From Syntrophomonadaceae bacterium (lineage in GTDB: Bacteria > Bacillota > Dethiobacteria > DTU022): 64,000 nucleotides of DNA. The notes beneath the pieces are model-generated. The model was given only the letters and a program-made list of their open reading frames with translations. It did not search any database and was not told the DNA's origin. Below are positions 60,086-64,000 of the stretch, one piece after another (the first letter of the stretch is position 1; the number at the start of each line of letters is the position of its first letter). Where the stretch lies: positions 29,658 through 93,657 of the forward strand of contig SKMK01000009.1 of the NCBI GenBank assembly GCA_007121075.1. Reading direction: 5' to 3'. A program made the position numbers and the translations under genes.

Positions 60086-61834
60086 AACCAGTAATTCTGT
60101 AAGTTTATTAATTGCTGCTGGAGTGTCGCCTTCCAGGTGGAAGCGTATTACTTTTCGGCCCGCTTCCAGGAGGGCCTGCCGATCTCCCAAAGCCTGGGCA
60201 CTTTTAAGCAGGTCAAAACTTATCGTAGAGTGGTCACTGCCGGGCTGGTCCGGTATCGGGACATCTTGAGATGATTTTGAAGTAAGCTGAATAAACAGCC
60301 CATTGCCGGCATCACCTTTATGTAATTGTCCGGTTGAATGCAGGAAACGGGGCCCGTATCCCACGGTGACGGCCATCTGATACAGGGCTCCAATTTTATT
60401 ACGCAAGCCCTGGAGAGCAAGATCAGTTTCCGGGCAGGGTTGCAGGTAAGCCTGGATTGCAACATAGCTCAGCCCCCGGCCTTTAATCTTATCCCGGTTT
60501 GCTAACTTAAAAAAATCATGCCAAATTTGCTTCAAATCTTCAGCCCCGGGATTTTCAGAACCCAGATAAACTTCTACATTGTCAAACTTAAAATCAGGGC
60601 CTGGTAGATGCAGCTCCCCCTTTTCGCGATATTTTGTTATAATCTTGCGGGTCAAAACTTTTGCCGATTCTACATTTGGCTGATCAAAGGGATTGATCCC
60701 CATCGACCAGCCTGCGACAGCTGTGGCCATCATCCAGCGGAACATTTCCCCACCAAGCCCGTATATGTCCTGCAAGCTCAGCCGGATAACAGGATGACCG
60801 GCTTCCTTTAACTTTTCAACTTTGTCATCGTATGTGGAATCACCATTTAACCGGAAATATACAAACAGGCGATCACCGGCATAAGTTTCAGGAGACCGAA
60901 TAGTTTCACCAACAACCGGCAATATACCTTTCCCTGCTTTTCCCGTACTTTCAGCAAGCAGCTGTTCAAGCCACATACCAAAAGGCATGAGCTCAGGAGA
61001 GGCGATAAAAGTTACTTTATCACGCCCTTTTTTGCTCAGGGCGCCAAGTATTGTCCCCAAAAAGGCCGGAGTATTGTTCCCTTTAACCGGGAGGCCAAAT
61101 TCCCGGGCTTTCATTGCCATTACTTCGGCACTTTGGAGCAACCTCTTAAGGTCGACACCGATCAAGCTTGCCGGTACCAGCCCGAAATACGATAAAGCTG
61201 AATACCTTCCGCCAATGTCTGGATCGTTCAAAAATACTTTTCTGAAAGCCAGTTCCTTCGCTGTTTCCTCTAACCCGCTACCCGGATCAGTAATAGCAAT
61301 GAAATGCTTACCGGCCCTTTCCCTGCCCGGGGAGTGAAGAGATTTATTATAAAAATATTTCATCAGCGATAATGTTTCCACCGTTCCGCCCGATTTCGTC
61401 GACACAATAAAAAGTGTCTTATGCAGGTCGATATTTTTTTCTTTCTCGAGAATCGCCCCCGGATCTGTACTATCCAGTATATCGAGATCGAGATAACCAT
61501 CCCAAACCCCAAATATCTTGCGGAAAACTTCGGGTGCCAGGCTCGAACCGCCCATACCCAGAAGCAAGGCCTGGTTAAAACCTTCTGCGCGGATCTGCTC
61601 TATAAAATTTACAATCTCAGGTAACTTTTCCGCCATTACCCTGTGGCTGTGCAGCCAGCCCAACCGGTTGCTTATTTCCGTTGGAATAGCGCTCCATACG
61701 CTGTGATCGCGTTCCCAGATCCATTCAATAACCCGGTCAGCCTTTAAACGCCCCAACTCCTCCTGCACAAAATCATCAGGCAAATTATCAACTGTGATGC
61801 GGTATGTATCCCGGTTAATTTCCATTAAAATCAC
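60083..61834 (-). CDS. pgi: glucose-6-phosphate isomerase (long, transaldolase/PGI-fusion-type PGI domain)
   Basis: LLLGMGGSSLAPEVFR; VSTKSGGTVETL; DPDIGGRYSALSYFGLVPA. Confidence 0.9.
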   Translation of the reverse strand: MILMEINRDTYRITVDNLPDDFVQEELGRLKADRVIEWIWERDHSVWSAIPTEISNRLGWLHSHRVMAEKLPEIVNFIEQIRAEGFNQALLLGMGGSSLAPEVFRKIFGVWDGYLDLDILDSTDPGAILEKEKNIDLHKTLFIVSTKSGGTVETLSLMKYFYNKSLHSPGRERAGKHFIAITDPGSGLEETAKELAFRKVFLNDPDIGGRYSALSYFGLVPASLIGVDLKRLLQSAEVMAMKAREFGLPVKGNNTPAFLGTILGALSKKGRDKVTFIASPELMPFGMWLEQLLAESTGKAGKGILPVVGETIRSPETYAGDRLFVYFRLNGDSTYDDKVEKLKEAGHPVIRLSLQDIYGLGGEMFRWMMATAVAGWSMGINPFDQPNVESAKVLTRKIITKYREKGELHLPGPDFKFDNVEVYLGSENPGAEDLKQIWHDFFKLANRDKIKGRGLSYVAIQAYLQPCPETDLALQGLRNKIGALYQMAVTVGYGPRFLHSTGQLHKGDAGNGLFIQLTSKSSQDVPIPDQPGSDHSTISFDLLKSAQALGDRQALLEAGRKVIRFHLEGDTPAAINKLTELLV

Positions 61835-61918
61835 TCCCTGAAAGTAAATATGATAAATCTAATTTTTTAAACGGATCATAGCAACTCACTGGAAAATTAG
61901 TTTTATGATTTTACGCCT

Positions 61919-62587
61919 TTATATCAAAGGCATGCTGTCCGGTGCCAAAAGAACTGACCTGGCAGGCAGGGCTTCGACTCCTTCTATCTTAAGCGGCATT
62001 GTTACAAGAATATACTCCCCCGGGGGGACTATTTGCAAACGCAGGCCTTCGATAATCCAAATTCCGGCTTTTAAAAGTAATTTGTGGGTTTCGTGATCGG
62101 GTTGGTCGCGTTCGATGCTCAGAGCATCGATGCCAACACCCCGAATATTTTTTTCAGCTAAGTAAGAAGCCCCGGATTTATCAAGATAAGTAAAGTTAAA
62201 ATCAAAAACATCCTGGAGGGAATTTTTTGTTTTCAACAAAACCGCCTTCTTCTGATCATAAATAGAACCCGTAATCTCAATGTCCTGCAATTCCTGCTCC
62301 AGGTGTTTGGCTGTTATCGCATCGTCAGCCTTGGTGCTAAAATCAAGCACAACACAGCGTGTAAAGCTCTCCTCCTTGCTCCATTGTTCCGAAGCGGCAC
62401 CGTCGGGGTAAATATGCAGGGGCATATCGATATGGGTCCCTGTGTGCAGATCCATATCAAGACGGGTTTCATAAACTGACCTGTTTTGAAAATTACTTGT
62501 TACCTTAAAAACAGGCCTTTTTTCCGTCCGGTTTTTGTAGACAGCTATATTCCGATTAATGGTCATAGAGATATCATAAAGAACCAA
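61919..62587 (-). CDS. cyclase family protein (kynurenine formamidase-like)
   Basis: YDISMTINRNIAVYKN; DMDLHTGTHIDMPLHIYPDG; GIDALSIERDQPDHETHKLLLKAGIWIIEGL. Confidence 0.88.
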   Translation of the reverse strand: MVLYDISMTINRNIAVYKNRTEKRPVFKVTSNFQNRSVYETRLDMDLHTGTHIDMPLHIYPDGAASEQWSKEESFTRCVVLDFSTKADDAITAKHLEQELQDIEITGSIYDQKKAVLLKTKNSLQDVFDFNFTYLDKSGASYLAEKNIRGVGIDALSIERDQPDHETHKLLLKAGIWIIEGLRLQIVPPGEYILVTMPLKIEGVEALPARSVLLAPDSMPLI

Positions 62588-62623
62588 ATGAACATTCTCC
62601 TTTTCAATAACTGTTCACAGCTT

Positions 62624-64000
62624 TTAATACCACCAGTGGCGCCCTTCCCTGATAAGCATCTCCTCTGCTGCCTGCGGGCCTGTGCTGCCCGGCTTGTAGC
62701 TTTGCATTTGTAACCCTGCGCGGTTATACTCCTCGTAAATAGAATCGACAACCTTCCAGGCCCTCTCAATTTCATCCCAGGCGCTAAATCGGGTCTTGTC
62801 GCCAACCATGGCATCTTTCAATAACCGCTCATAAGCTTCCGGAGTGTTGATCAGAAAAGCACAGGGTTGGCAGAAATCCATCTCGGCAGGTATTATTTCG
62901 GTCACAGTGGCTGGTTTTTTAATATTGAACTGGAGTACTGCGCCCTCTTTAGGCTGCACCTTCAGGGTCAGCAGGTTAAAAAGCTTATCTCGTCCGGAAA
63001 TAGAACTGCCGGGCAAAATGTGGGCATAAGGATCCGGGGGATCTTTAAATTGGATTACGATTTTCACCAGTTTATCCTCAAGCTGTTTACCTGTCCGCAA
63101 ATAAAACGGGACACCCTGCCAGCGTTCGTTATCAATCGCCAGTTTCAGGGCGGCAAAAGTTTCCGTCTGCGAACTGGAATTGATATCCTTCTCTTTGAGG
63201 AAACCGCTATACTGCCCGAATATAATATTTTCCGAAGCAGCTCTATCAGGCCAGAGGTGCACATTCTTTAGCAGTTTTAATTTTTCCCTGCGGACCGTAT
63301 CTGCATCAATGCGGCCAGGCGGTTCCATTGCTGTTACCGTAAGCAACTGGAAGAGGTGGCTCTGGACCATGTCCCGCATGGCCCCGGCCTGATCGTAGTA
63401 ACGCCCCCGATCACCGATGCCGTCGCTTTCAGCGGCGCTGATCTGGATATGGTCGATATAATTTTTATTCCACAGCGGTTCGAAAATCGTATTTGCAAAA
63501 CGGATCACCAGTGTATTCTGAAGCATCTCTTTACCGAGGTAGTGGTCTATGCGGTAAATATCTTCCTCACCAAAAACCGTACTGAGCGCAGAGTTAAGCT
63601 CAGCGGCCGATTTCAGGTCGTAGCCAAACGGTTTTTCGATCATGATCCTGCGCCAGCCGGAAGAGGATACAGACATACCTAAGCGGCGAAGGTTAGAAGT
63701 AATGATCGCAAACAGCTGCGGCGAGACAGCCAGGAAGTAAAGGTGGTTATTAGCACCGTGATGCTCGCGGGCGCGGGTATCCAACATTTCTTTTAGATGA
63801 AAATAAGCGGCCGGATCCTTTAGATCAATTGACTTGTAATAGATTTTCTTTTCTATCTTTTTCCATTCTTCGCTGCTCCAACTTGCCCCTGAATATTGTT
63901 CCACTGAAGCAGCCAGTTCATCCCGGTACTGCCGGGCGCTTTTTTGTTTCCGGTCAACACCAACCAGGGAAAACCCGGACGGCAGCTGCCCACTGCGGTG
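62624..64000 (-). CDS. zwf: glucose-6-phosphate 1-dehydrogenase, 5' end beyond the window
   Basis: RIDHYLGKEMLQN active-site motif; reading frame stays open to the window edge (...LPSGFSLVGVDRKQKSARQYRDELAASVEQYSGASW...). Confidence 0.95.
   Translation of the reverse strand, partial: HRSGQLPSGFSLVGVDRKQKSARQYRDELAASVEQYSGASWSSEEWKKIEKKIYYKSIDLKDPAAYFHLKEMLDTRAREHHGANNHLYFLAVSPQLFAIITSNLRRLGMSVSSSGWRRIMIEKPFGYDLKSAAELNSALSTVFGEEDIYRIDHYLGKEMLQNTLVIRFANTIFEPLWNKNYIDHIQISAAESDGIGDRGRYYDQAGAMRDMVQSHLFQLLTVTAMEPPGRIDADTVRREKLKLLKNVHLWPDRAASENIIFGQYSGFLKEKDINSSSQTETFAALKLAIDNERWQGVPFYLRTGKQLEDKLVKIVIQFKDPPDPYAHILPGSSISGRDKLFNLLTLKVQPKEGAVLQFNIKKPATVTEIIPAEMDFCQPCAFLINTPEAYERLLKDAMVGDKTRFSAWDEIERAWKVVDSIYEEYNRAGLQMQSYKPGSTGPQAAEEMLIREGRHWWY

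Overview
The window looks like a chromosomal segment of a Firmicutes (Clostridia-like) bacterium and is mostly housekeeping genes. Order: folate genes (HD protein, folP, folB, folK), fhs, a P1 peptidase, and a largely minus-strand block: ftsH, hpt, tilS, S1/YabR-like, divIC-like, HU, mazG/YabN, spoVB-like, mfd, pheA, DAHP synthase with a T-box leader, pth, rplY, prs, a short glmU, spoVG. Next come ispE, NAD salvage genes, veg, a YkuK-like gene, rsmA, tatD, metG, abrB, ricT, holB, tmk, guaB, recR, ybaB, dnaX, the SRP RNA, two tRNA-Ser genes and tadA. The right third (about 46-60 kb) is more accessory: a MORN lipoprotein, a dipeptide-type ABC operon with an embedded LmbE-like protein, a Fe/B12-type ABC system, an encapsulin plus encapsulated-ferritin pair, decayed genes, then pgi, a cyclase and a partial zwf. 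The observations most worth a second look are: (1) the encapsulin/EncFtn pair beside a metal-chelate-type importer; (2) a GlmU lacking most of its acetyltransferase domain; (3) an LmbE/PIG-L homologue that appears to have lost its zinc motifs; (4) two degenerate tRNA 3'-end copies in direct orientation flanking about 10 kb of transporter genes; (5) a scrambled CvpA-CAP / flavoprotein pseudogene junction; (6) apparent ATT and CTG/ATC start codons; (7) a T-box with a predicted Phe (UUC) specifier. I found no CRISPR array, transposase or integrase. All family calls come from reading the protein sequences; no searches were run.
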